A stretch of 14,067 bases of DNA, from NCBI GenBank assembly GCA_910584635.1, contig CAJUBA010000009.1, positions 52,981-67,047 of the forward strand. Direction: 5' to 3'. The stretch comes from an uncultured Christensenella sp. (GTDB lineage Bacteria; Bacillota; Clostridia; Christensenellales; UBA3700). Below, in pieces: positions 6,204 through 12,775 of this stretch; the first letter of the stretch is position 1, and each line of letters opens with the position of its first letter. Made by a program: the position numbers and the translations under genes. Below the pieces are notes generated by a model. The model ran no database searches, was not told the DNA's origin, and saw nothing but the letters and a program-made list of their open reading frames with translations.

Positions 6204-7939
6204 AATCCCAACTCCTCCTCCGATAATTGCGATTTCGCTATATCGAGATACGTCGGACAAGTCCTAAGCAAATCCTCGTGCTTTCCTATGCCCGCTATTT
6301 TTCCGTCGTCTAGTACAACTATGCTGTCGGCGTTTTTTATAGTTCCCACTCTTTGAGCGACTATAATGACTGTAGCGTCCGCCATTTCTTCGCCAAGCGC
6401 CATTCTCAATTTTGCATCCGTTTTGAAATCCAAGGCGGAAAAAGAATCGTCGAAAATAAATATAGGCGAATTTTTACTTAAAGCGCGCGCTATCGCTATA
6501 CGCTGTTTCTGCCCGCCGGACACGTTGCTGCCGCCTTGCGCGATTTCCCTTTCCATACCGTCCGCCGACGAATTGATAAACTCAGACGCCTGCGCTATAT
6601 CCGCCGATTTTTCCAATACGTCGGCGTCCGGCGTTTCCAGTCCGTAACCTATATTGCTTGCCACCGTACCCGAAAACAAAGTGTTTTTCTGCGGTACGAA
6701 ACCTATGTTGTCGCGCAAGTCTTTTAAGTTTATGTCTTTTACGTCAATCCCGTCGATAGTAACCCTGCCTTTTGTCGCGTCCATAAGTCTGGGGATAAGA
6801 TTAACTATAGTTGACTTTCCGCTTCCCGTACTTCCTATAAGCGCGGTTACCTCGCCGCTTTTGGCTTCGAAAGATATATCTTCCACAGCGTAAGCGTCGC
6901 CGCCGTAGCCGTAACTTACGTTTTCGAATTTGACGTCGCCTTTGAATCTGACTCCCGTAGGCTTGTCCTTTCCTTCGGCGTTTTTTATACTTATATTCAT
7001 AGACAAGACTTCGCTTACTCTTCTGATAGATACGACTGCTCTCGGCAAGATTATAAATATCATGGAAATCATCATAAACGACATTATTACTTGCAACGAG
7101 TATTGCATAAACGCCATCATATCCGATACCTGTTCTATGTTCTCGATTTTATAGGAGAAAATCCATACTATCGCCAGCATTACGCCGTTCATCACTACTG
7201 TCATTACCGGCATCAACAAAGCCATCATTCTGGAAGTAAATAAAGACGTGTCAGTTAAGTCTTTATTCGCTTTATCGAATCTCTGTTCTTCATGCGATTG
7301 CGTATTAAACGCTCTTATTACAAGCATACCGTTGAGTTCGTCGTTGGCTATCTGATTAACTGCGTCTATCTGCTTCTGCATCTTCATGAATTTTGGTTGA
7401 ACTACCGCCAAAGCGAGTATTATCAAAGCGATTACTATAGCGATAGCCACGGCGATTACTATCGCCAAAGCGGATATTCCGCTGGATTTCTCCACCGCTT
7501 TTATCGCTCCCCCCACGCCCATTATAGGTGCGAACATAATCAAACGCAAAAACAGTATAGTAAGCATCTGTATTTGTGTAATATCGTTGGTGCTTCTTGT
7601 AATAAGCGAAGAAACGGAAAATTTGTTGTATTCCTCATTCGCAAAGTCCATAACTTTCTTGAACATATCGCTGCGCAAATCGCGAGATACGCAAGCCGCG
7701 ACTTTCGACGAGAAAAATCCTACCGCTACGGCGCAAACGCAAGCGATTAAAGACACTACCAACATTTGCCATCCGAAATGCCAAATCTGTCCCATGTCCG
7801 CTCTGCCTATTCCGTCGGAAACGATTTTCGACATCAGTTCCGGCAGTTGCAATTCGCATACCGCTTCTCCCGTCAAAAAAAGCAGCGAAGCGATAATATA
7901 AAACGTATACTTACCGTAATATTTGATAATCGTTTTCAT
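6200..7939 (-). CDS. ABC exporter half-transporter, subunit A (degenerate ATP site)
   Basis: The start is the ATG at 7939 (MKTIIKYYGKYTF), 579 residues, with ACGGAGTC ending 3 nt upstream. The frame stays open to an ATG at 7996, but that one lies on the predicted -35 box and is rejected. Six transmembrane helices fill residues ~12-310. The nucleotide-binding domain follows: Walker A GSTGSGKS (369-376), signature VSGGQ (473-477), Walker B FIFDD with D498 where the catalytic Glu should be, and Q529 (VAQRVGTI) in place of the switch-loop His. Asp-for-Glu plus Gln-for-His is the hallmark of the degenerate subunit in heterodimeric exporters of the TM287/288, BmrCD and LmrCD type. Its site would pair with the variant ISQGQ signature of subunit B, leaving one fully active site. 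The gene is first in a two-gene operon. Confidence 0.95.
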   Translation of the reverse strand: MKTIIKYYGKYTFYIIASLLFLTGEAVCELQLPELMSKIVSDGIGRADMGQIWHFGWQMLVVSLIACVCAVAVGFFSSKVAACVSRDLRSDMFKKVMDFANEEYNKFSVSSLITRSTNDITQIQMLTILFLRLIMFAPIMGVGGAIKAVEKSSGISALAIVIAVAIAIVIALIILALAVVQPKFMKMQKQIDAVNQIANDELNGMLVIRAFNTQSHEEQRFDKANKDLTDTSLFTSRMMALLMPVMTVVMNGVMLAIVWIFSYKIENIEQVSDMMAFMQYSLQVIMSFMMISMIFIILPRAVVSIRRVSEVLSMNISIKNAEGKDKPTGVRFKGDVKFENVSYGYGGDAYAVEDISFEAKSGEVTALIGSTGSGKSTIVNLIPRLMDATKGRVTIDGIDVKDINLKDLRDNIGFVPQKNTLFSGTVASNIGYGLETPDADVLEKSADIAQASEFINSSADGMEREIAQGGSNVSGGQKQRIAIARALSKNSPIFIFDDSFSALDFKTDAKLRMALGEEMADATVIIVAQRVGTIKNADSIVVLDDGKIAGIGKHEDLLRTCPTYLDIAKSQLSEEELGL

Positions 7940-7966
7940 AAAGACTCCGTAATTTATAACGTAATT

Positions 7967-7996
7967 ATTGTATAATAAACTGCCCACGCAAGTCAA
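7967..7996 (-). promoter_or_regulatory. Predicted promoter of the ABC exporter operon
   Basis: On the minus strand there is TTGACT (7991-7996), 18 bp, then TACAAT (7967-7972). A 16-bp alternative with TATACA also fits. Transcription would start near 7960, about 20 nt before the ATG at 7939, which fixes that start rather than the ATG at 7996. Confidence 0.55.
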
Positions 7997-8011
7997 ACGC
8001 GACGCCTTTGC

Positions 8012-8028
8012 TGTAAAATGATTTTACA
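8012..8028. promoter_or_regulatory. 7-1-7 palindrome upstream of the exporter promoter, possible Fur-family box
   Basis: TGTAAAATGATTTTACA is a perfect inverted repeat around a single central base. The inner GTAAAAT-G-ATTTTAC has the 7-1-7 layout and AATnATT core of Fur/PerR/Zur-type boxes. It ends 15 bp upstream of the exporter -35 box. An overlapping imperfect inverted repeat (ACATA-5 nt-TATGT, 8026-8040) follows. No regulator gene is present in the window, so the assignment rests on shape alone. It could also be part of the 3' region of the metalloprotease mRNA. Confidence 0.35.
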
Positions 8029-8064
8029 TAAATTGTATGTTAAAACGCTAAATCGTCAAACTTT

Positions 8065-8080
8065 TTAATAATATTATTAA
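8065..8080. other. 16-bp AT-only palindrome after the metalloprotease gene
   Basis: TTAATAATATTATTAA is a perfect self-complementary 16-mer lying 10 bp past the stop codon of the minus-strand metalloprotease gene. It contains no G or C and no T run follows it on the minus strand, so it would be a weak terminator at best. A chance origin in AT-rich DNA is quite possible. Confidence 0.4.
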
Positions 8081-8089
8081 TTTGAGAAT

Positions 8090-8815
8090 TCATCTGACGT
8101 AATAAATATATTTGTTGCCCAGTAATTTTTTTCTTGCTTTCCAATCGGGACACAGCCTCGATAGCAAAGCGTAAAAATCCCTATCGTGATTTTTGAACTT
8201 GAAATGACAAAGTTCGTGCATTATAACGTAATCGATAAGACTTTCGTCGGCGTATATTAGTTTGGAATTGAGCGTAACCGTATTTCTGTTTATCATACAA
8301 CTTCCCCAACGCGCCGTCATGCTTCTTATTTTAAGCGAATAGTCGTAAGGAAATAGCGCGCGAAATTTTTCTACCTGCGCGTAGAATCTTTGTCTGAAAA
8401 TACTTTCCGTTTGTTCATCATACCACTTATCTAGCAACTTTTTCTTGCGCTTGTAATCGTCCAAACTGCGAACTTCTAAAAAAATATAATCCTCTTTTAA
8501 CGTTACGCTTTCTTTATTGTTCTGCGCCACCAAAAGAGTGCGTTCCTTGCCCAAAAACAAAAACTTCTCTCCCGTATAGTACTGCCTTTCGGGAGTCTTC
8601 GGCATTTGCGACGCGGCGCGGAAAATAGCCGACTTCACCCAATCTTTATTGTTGATTATCGCCCTCTCCACTTCTACCGCGGAAGTACGCATGGGACATG
8701 ACGCGACCAACTTCCCTTCGCCCGTAATTCTCAAACGTATGGTCTTCATTTTCCGTCTTATCAAAACGTATTCCAAATTCTCTTTGTCTATTTCGATTGT
8801 TCTGCTTTCGTTCAT
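8090..8815 (-). CDS. YgjP/DUF45-type zinc-dependent metallopeptidase
   Basis: The 241-residue protein has the family layout. A beta-rich N-terminal part begins EYVLIRRKMKTIRLRI and continues with GKLVASCP. The C-terminal catalytic part has MTARWGSC (~170-177) and HELCH at 200-204, with a third histidine H210 (HExxH-x5-H). E201 is the expected general base and the three histidines the zinc ligands. The protein has no signal peptide or membrane segment, so it should be cytoplasmic. The physiological substrate of this family is not established. The start at 8815 fits the family N-terminus but has no ribosome binding site, and the promoter lies only 9 nt upstream. Alternative internal Met codons would cut the N-terminal strand. 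The gene is divergent from the mannosidase. Confidence 0.92.
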   Translation of the reverse strand: MNESRTIEIDKENLEYVLIRRKMKTIRLRITGEGKLVASCPMRTSAVEVERAIINNKDWVKSAIFRAASQMPKTPERQYYTGEKFLFLGKERTLLVAQNNKESVTLKEDYIFLEVRSLDDYKRKKKLLDKWYDEQTESIFRQRFYAQVEKFRALFPYDYSLKIRSMTARWGSCMINRNTVTLNSKLIYADESLIDYVIMHELCHFKFKNHDRDFYALLSRLCPDWKARKKLLGNKYIYYVR

Positions 8816-8824
8816 AACGCGTTT

Positions 8825-8853
8825 ATTTTATCATATCGCCGATTTTTTATCAA
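8825..8853 (-). promoter_or_regulatory. Predicted promoter of the metallopeptidase gene, leaderless spacing
   Basis: On the minus strand there is TTGATA (8848-8853), 17 bp, then TAAAAT (8825-8830). The usual start position, about 7 nt past the -10, falls near 8818, only about 3 nt before the ATG at 8815. No Shine-Dalgarno motif fits in the 9 nt between the -10 and the ATG. Confidence 0.6.
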
Positions 8854-8908
8854 CAATTATCGGCTTTTCTCGACGACTAAAAGAGTAATATCTACGTCGA
8901 AAATTCTT

Positions 8909-8937
8909 TTGACGAATTTATCTATATATGATAAAAT
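8909..8937 (+). promoter_or_regulatory. Predicted extended -10 promoter of the mannosidase gene
   Basis: There is TTGACG (8909-8914), 17 bp, then TAAAAT (8932-8937) with TG at 8929-8930. The start near 8944 gives a leader of about 49 nt ending in the AGGAG ribosome site at 8983-8987. It lies back to back with the metallopeptidase promoter, with 55 bp between the two -35 boxes. Confidence 0.65.
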
Positions 8938-8992
8938 ATAATTAAATATATTCGCGCATATAATAAAGACAGCGAAGGTATTAGGAGAATGT

Positions 8993-11900
8993 ATGGGTTT
9001 TGATAAGAAAATGGTAAAAAAAGCGGTTTCTAAATCGGGACACGTTTTTAATATTTGGAATTTGAAATGCGCTATCAATAAAAAGGTCGGCGATCTTAAA
9101 GCGGAAGTGATAAAAAGCGCGGAACCTATAAAGTGGGACGACTTGGACAAATCCGCTTTCAAGCCTATCCGTCAATGGCAGGCTTGGGGCAAAAGAAAAG
9201 AATACGCCGACAGTTTTGACTGCGCGTGGTTTCATTTTACGGGACAAGTTCCGCAAAAAGCAAAGGGCAAAAACGTAATATTGAGAATTAAACTTCAAGG
9301 TGAAGGACTTGTATTTAATCCGGACGGCATAGTATTGCAAGGCATTACGCAGGTACTTAGCAAAGGCGACGTATTCCACTCGCTGATTGCAAAACAGCGT
9401 ATCGATATAGCCGAGCGTTCGACAGGCGACGAGAAAATAGATCTTTACGTCGACGCGGGATTCAACGGAAAATTCCGTATACGAAAATGTACCGCCCATC
9501 TAAGACGCGCGGACATCTGCATTCATGACGAAGAGATAAACCAATATTATTACGACTATATAGACTTGTTCTTCATAATGATGATACTCGACAAAACCAG
9601 TCCAAGATTTATCGAGATAGACAAGGCGCTTAAACAAAGTTACAAAATTTATAAAAAACAAGGCGCTAAATACGCGAGAGAATTCTTAAAACCGACTATA
9701 GAGAAAAAGCCGGAATATCAAGCGACGACTTACTATTGCATAGGACACGCGCATATAGATCTCGCATGGCTTTGGCCTATCAGAGAAACCAAGAGAAAAG
9801 TTGCGAGGACTTTTGCCAACCAATTGCGCAACCTAGCGCTTTACGACGGTTTCTATTTTGCGGAATCTCAACCGCAAATGTTTGTATGGCTCAAAGAAGA
9901 ATATCCCGAACTTTTCGAAAGAGTAAAAAAATACGTGCTTGAAGGTAGAATAGAACTTCAAGGCGGAATGTGGGTTGAAAGCGATTGCAACCTCTCCGGC
10001 GGAGAATCTTGGGTAAGACAGTGTCTATACGGTCAGAAATTCTGGAAAGACGAATTTGATTTCAAATCCAGAATGTGCTGGCTTCCCGACGTATTCGGCT
10101 TCCCCGCTACCCTTCCGCAAGTTCTCAAAAAGAGCGGAATGGATTATTTCATGACGATAAAACTCACATCCAACGATTTCAACCGTTTCCCTTACCGTAC
10201 GTTCAACTGGAAAGGTCTTGACGGAACGACCGTTTTGTCGCACATGGAACCTTTGGGCGATTACAACGCGGGCAATTCTCCGCTTGCTATCAAAAAATCC
10301 GAAGACAGATATTCCGAAAAAGAAATATGCGACAAAGCGTTGCTTATTTACGGCGACGGCGACGGCGGCGGCGGACCGGGCGAAGGACATCTTGAATATA
10401 TGAAACGTCATAGCAAAAACATCGACGGACTTGCGCCGTGCAAGACTTCCCCCGCGGTTAATTTCTTTGACGATATAAAAGATATGACCGACGTATTGCC
10501 TACCCACAGCGGAGAACTCTATTACGAAAGACATCAAGGCTGTTACACTTCGCAAGCGAACGCAAAGAAATGGAACAGACGTATTGAGGAACTGCTTCAT
10601 AAAATCGAATGGTTGGGCGCCGTAGCGTTTATTCAAGGCGTAAGTTACGACAGAGAAAAAGTCGAACAGATATGGAAAGAAGTACTGCTCTATCAATTCC
10701 ACGACATACTTCCGGGTTCGTCTATCAAAAGAGTTTACGACGAATGTTACGCAAGATATAAAATTATGTACGGCGAACTTCAAGTGATAGAAAAGACCAT
10801 ACTCGACGCCATTTCTAGCGAAGGCGAAAAAAGCGCAATCAACAGCGTAGACTTCGACAGAAAAGAAATTGTCAAAGTAGACGACGTTTGGTATACCGCA
10901 GATTTGAAAGCGCATTCGACAGGCAAACTCATTCCCGCCGACTTGCAGACGGAAGAATTGGTATACGGCGACGATACTATTGAAAATACAAACTTGCGAG
11001 TAGTATTCGGCGCAAACGGAGAAATAACCTCGCTTTTCGACAAGACGCAGAACAAGGAACTTGTCAAGGATTATTTCAACAAACTCGTAGTATACTCCGA
11101 CCCGTTCAGATATTACAACGCGTGGGATATTCAATGGGGTAAAGACGAAAAGACAAACTACTCTATGATGAAAAAATGGGAATTCAAACTTACCTCTTCC
11201 AACACCTATATAGACGGCGTGGATTTGATAAGAGAAAACTCTTATAAATACAACAAATCTTCTCTTGTTCAGAAAGTAACGCTTTCCGCAGGTTCGGACA
11301 TGGTAAGATTCGATACTACCGTAGATTGGCACGAGGAACTAAAAATGCTAAGAGCGGACTTTGTTCCCACAGTCTTTGCCGACAACGTAAAATGCAACAT
11401 CCAATTCGGCAATTTCGACCGCACTACGCTTGAAGACGATAAGGACGAAGATTACAATCCGAAATGGGCGCAATTCGAAGTATGCGCGCACAAATTCGTC
11501 AATATAGACGGCGAGGATTACGGTTTTGCGCTGCTCAACAACGGCAAGTACGGACATCGCGCTAAAAACGGTTTCCTTTCCCTTGCTTTGCTCCGCGCGC
11601 CTATATTCCCCGACCCGACTTGCGATCGCGGAAATCACAGTTTCAGTTATGCAATCTATCCGCATAAAGAAAAATTCGAAGACACCGACCTTATGGCGAA
11701 AGGATATTGCTTTAACAATCCAATAGAGATTGTCGACAACGCAATTTCTCTCGATACAATAGCCAAATTCGACAGTAAAAACATTGTTATCGAAACTATC
11801 AAAGTAGCCGAAGACAACAACGGTATAATCGTAAGAGCGTACGAGTGTTTTGGACAAAACGCAAAATCTACGTTGAACCTCAACTTTAACGCTACCGATA

Positions 11901-12007
11901 TTTACGAATGCGATATGCTCGAAAACAAAGAAAAACTTGCCCGCGGCAAATCTTTCGAATTTGCTCCGTTTGAAATTAAAACTCTATACTTGGGTTTTGA
12001 AAAATAA
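8993..12007 (+). CDS. GH38 alpha-mannosidase, cytoplasmic type
   Basis: The 1004-residue enzyme hydrolyses terminal alpha-mannose from oligosaccharides with retention, using a zinc-assisted Asp nucleophile. An N-terminal beta domain (~1-230) contains a carbohydrate-module-like stretch (AWFHFTGQVP). The catalytic barrel starts at GHAHIDLAW (251-259; zinc ligands H254 and D256) and includes MWVESD (326-331), WLPDVFGFP with the predicted nucleophile D366, GDGDGGGGP (454-462), and RHQGCYTSQA with H514 as a further zinc ligand. C-terminal beta domains follow to about residue 1000. Length and motifs match the Man2C1-like cytosolic branch. There is no signal peptide, so the substrate must be imported or made inside the cell. 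AGGAG lies 5 nt before the ATG. No sugar transporter or regulator is adjacent. The gene has its own promoter and terminator. Confidence 0.95.
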   Translation: MGFDKKMVKKAVSKSGHVFNIWNLKCAINKKVGDLKAEVIKSAEPIKWDDLDKSAFKPIRQWQAWGKRKEYADSFDCAWFHFTGQVPQKAKGKNVILRIKLQGEGLVFNPDGIVLQGITQVLSKGDVFHSLIAKQRIDIAERSTGDEKIDLYVDAGFNGKFRIRKCTAHLRRADICIHDEEINQYYYDYIDLFFIMMILDKTSPRFIEIDKALKQSYKIYKKQGAKYAREFLKPTIEKKPEYQATTYYCIGHAHIDLAWLWPIRETKRKVARTFANQLRNLALYDGFYFAESQPQMFVWLKEEYPELFERVKKYVLEGRIELQGGMWVESDCNLSGGESWVRQCLYGQKFWKDEFDFKSRMCWLPDVFGFPATLPQVLKKSGMDYFMTIKLTSNDFNRFPYRTFNWKGLDGTTVLSHMEPLGDYNAGNSPLAIKKSEDRYSEKEICDKALLIYGDGDGGGGPGEGHLEYMKRHSKNIDGLAPCKTSPAVNFFDDIKDMTDVLPTHSGELYYERHQGCYTSQANAKKWNRRIEELLHKIEWLGAVAFIQGVSYDREKVEQIWKEVLLYQFHDILPGSSIKRVYDECYARYKIMYGELQVIEKTILDAISSEGEKSAINSVDFDRKEIVKVDDVWYTADLKAHSTGKLIPADLQTEELVYGDDTIENTNLRVVFGANGEITSLFDKTQNKELVKDYFNKLVVYSDPFRYYNAWDIQWGKDEKTNYSMMKKWEFKLTSSNTYIDGVDLIRENSYKYNKSSLVQKVTLSAGSDMVRFDTTVDWHEELKMLRADFVPTVFADNVKCNIQFGNFDRTTLEDDKDEDYNPKWAQFEVCAHKFVNIDGEDYGFALLNNGKYGHRAKNGFLSLALLRAPIFPDPTCDRGNHSFSYAIYPHKEKFEDTDLMAKGYCFNNPIEIVDNAISLDTIAKFDSKNIVIETIKVAEDNNGIIVRAYECFGQNAKSTLNLNFNATDIYECDMLENKEKLARGKSFEFAPFEIKTLYLGFEK

Positions 12008-12049
12008 ATACAAATGCGCTAAACTATGTATGTCATTCACTTGACTGCG

Positions 12050-12110
12050 CCTCCTTTGTTTATGCGATTAGATGGCAGACCTAATTCCATAATAACAAAG
12101 GAGGTTTTTT
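12050..12110 (+). terminator. Long-stem intrinsic terminator of the mannosidase gene
   Basis: CCTCCTTTGTT (12050-12060) pairs with AACAAAGGAGG (12094-12104), directly followed by six T residues (12105-12110). The stem can extend through TTATG/CATAA, and an inner ATTAG/CTAAT (12067-12071 with 12081-12085) closes the top. It begins 43 bp after the stop codon. Confidence 0.85.
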
Positions 12111-12155
12111 CTAACACTCATCGGCAATGCCTTCGCATGGTTTTCTTATAAATAT

Positions 12156-12190
12156 AACATGACAAACGAAATTCGCTTGCCATGTTTTTT
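12156..12190 (+). terminator. Second hairpin plus T-run, possible back-up terminator
   Basis: ACATGACAAACGAA (12157-12170) faces TTCGCTTGCCATGT (12172-12185), then five T residues. On the plus strand two A-C mismatches interrupt the stem. On the minus strand both become G-U wobbles, so the RNA hairpin is fully paired there, but no T run follows on that side. It is either a weak second plus-strand terminator or a structured element read on the minus strand. Confidence 0.45.
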
Positions 12191-12251
12191 ATTACCTTTT
12201 TTCTGACCAAATATAAAATCTACATCGTGTTTAATTTTAGACAGACTTTCC

Positions 12252-12473
12252 CCGACCAAACGCGAAATCTCTACTATGTTCCAATTTCGGTCGGACTTAT
12301 TTATAAGGTTTCTATATTCATTAAATTGATAGTACAGAGAAACGCTTATTCATCCGTCATTCTGAGCGTAGCGTATGCGTAGTCGAAGAATCTAGTCTAA
12401 TGCCGAAGGCTATCCGTATAAATAAAAAGTCCGACCGAAATCGTAATGCAATGAAGATTTCGCGTTTGGTCGG
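12252..12473. repeat. REPIN-like inverted doublet of a 43-nt imperfect palindrome
   Basis: Two 43-nt units stand head to head at 12252-12294 and 12431-12473, 136 bp apart. Both read, in opposite orientation, ccgaccaaacgcgaaatct, then 13 unlike bases, then atttcggtcgg. The stem bases of the two copies are identical and the 13-base loops have diverged. Each unit folds on itself (CCGAC/GTCGG and CGAAAT/ATTTCG with a 6-nt bulge), and the two units also pair with each other. Similarity continues past the inner ends (acttatttata and acttttatttata). This matches the architecture of REPINs, which are mobilised in trans by RAYT transposases. No transposase or target duplication is visible here. Confidence 0.7.
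12356..12393. repeat. GTCATTCTGAGCG...CGAAGAATCT motif in the centre of the doublet
   Basis: GTCATTCTGAGCG (12356-12368) and CGAAGAATCT (12384-12393) flank a GCGTA-repeated core. ATTCT/AGAAT can pair. From memory, strings of the form GTCATTCTGAGCG-AGCGAAGAATCT recur in intergenic DNA of many bacterial assemblies. Here the middle appears expanded by an extra GCGTATGCGTA-like stretch. Confidence 0.45.
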
Positions 12474-12475
12474 AT

Positions 12476-12594
12476 TAAATAGCAAAGCGGAATTACTTAT
12501 ATTACGCTCATACTTTTTGGTTCTCTTTCTTTGTTTCCCCTTCCGCTTTCGCTAAAAAATATGGCTGTAATCTGTATTTCCGCTTTGCTATTTA
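12476..12594. repeat. 119-bp element bounded by 17-bp perfect inverted repeats
   Basis: TAAATAGCAAAGCGGAA (12476-12492) has its exact reverse complement at 12578-12594. The 85-bp interior has no ORF. It carries a near-copy of the right arm in direct orientation (TTCCGCTTTCGCTA at 12541-12554), so the left arm could pair with either. It begins 2 bp after the REPIN-like doublet ends. The size and terminal repeats are MITE-like; no target duplication is evident. Confidence 0.65.
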
Positions 12595-12625
12595 CTTTCT
12601 CTTTTCTTTATCCACTATTATACCC

Positions 12626-12775
12626 ACGCTTCAATTAGACGGCGGAGAGTGGTAAGATTTTCGTTTTAGCGGGTATAGGTCGAACCGCCCAGTGTACTTG
12701 TCGTACACGGCGGCGAGTATCTATTCCCGATCAAGCGGAAGGCTTGCCATTATACGTCGTCTAACGGACTAGCGT
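12626..12775. repeat. 150-nt multi-stem compound hairpin
   Basis: Nested pairings, outside in: ACGCT/AGCGT (12626-12630 with 12771-12775), TTAGACGGCG/CGTCGTCTAA (12635-12644 with 12755-12764), GTGGTAAG/CTTGCCAT (12649-12656 with 12743-12750), CGGGTATAG/CTATTCCCG (12670-12678 with 12721-12729, one mismatch), CCGCC/GGCGG (12685-12689 with 12709-12713) and GTGTAC/GTACAC (12692-12697 with 12703-12708, loop TTGTC). Three non-Watson-Crick pairs are G-U if read on the plus strand but A-C on the minus strand, so a plus-strand RNA folds better. I see no good plus-strand promoter before it. Its outer end overlaps the stop codon of the minus-strand gene. Confidence 0.6.

Larger units (their letters stand above)
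12111..12768. other. Gene-free region rich in inverted repeats
   Basis: I find no supported coding sequence across these 658 bp. The only longer frame (12182-12382, plus, 66 codons) has no ribosome site and runs through repeat sequence. The region holds a back-up hairpin, a REPIN-like doublet, a 119-bp inverted repeat and most of a 150-bp compound hairpin. It separates two convergent genes, so insertions here would be tolerated. Confidence 0.75.

Noticed and set aside
6204..6260. N-terminal extension of exporter subunit B
   Set aside because: It lies entirely within the upstream gene. The internal ATG at 6203 has a strong GGAGGAG and the classical ATGA overlap.
10025..11332. Minus-strand 435-codon frame inside the mannosidase gene
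   Set aside because: Long antisense frame without a ribosome site or recognisable domain. The plus strand has every GH38 motif across the same bases.
1794..12007. A mannose or nitrogen utilisation gene cluster linking GDH, exporter and mannosidase
   Set aside because: The genes are on alternating strands, each with its own promoter and terminator. Adjacency alone does not support a shared pathway.
12182..12382. Plus-strand 66-codon frame in the gene-free region
   Set aside because: No ribosome binding site. It starts inside a terminator-like T run and crosses the left arm of the REPIN-like doublet and most of its central spacer; no protein features beyond random hydrophobicity.
12252..12594. 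CRISPR array
   Set aside because: The repeats are inverted, not direct, with unequal spacing and no series of uniform spacers; no cas gene is present.
12634..12765. Integron attC site suggested by ATTAGAC...GTCTAAC ends
   Set aside because: In attC sites the RYYYAAC element is on the left and GTTRRRY on the right of the same strand. Here the order is reversed and no integrase or cassette array is present.
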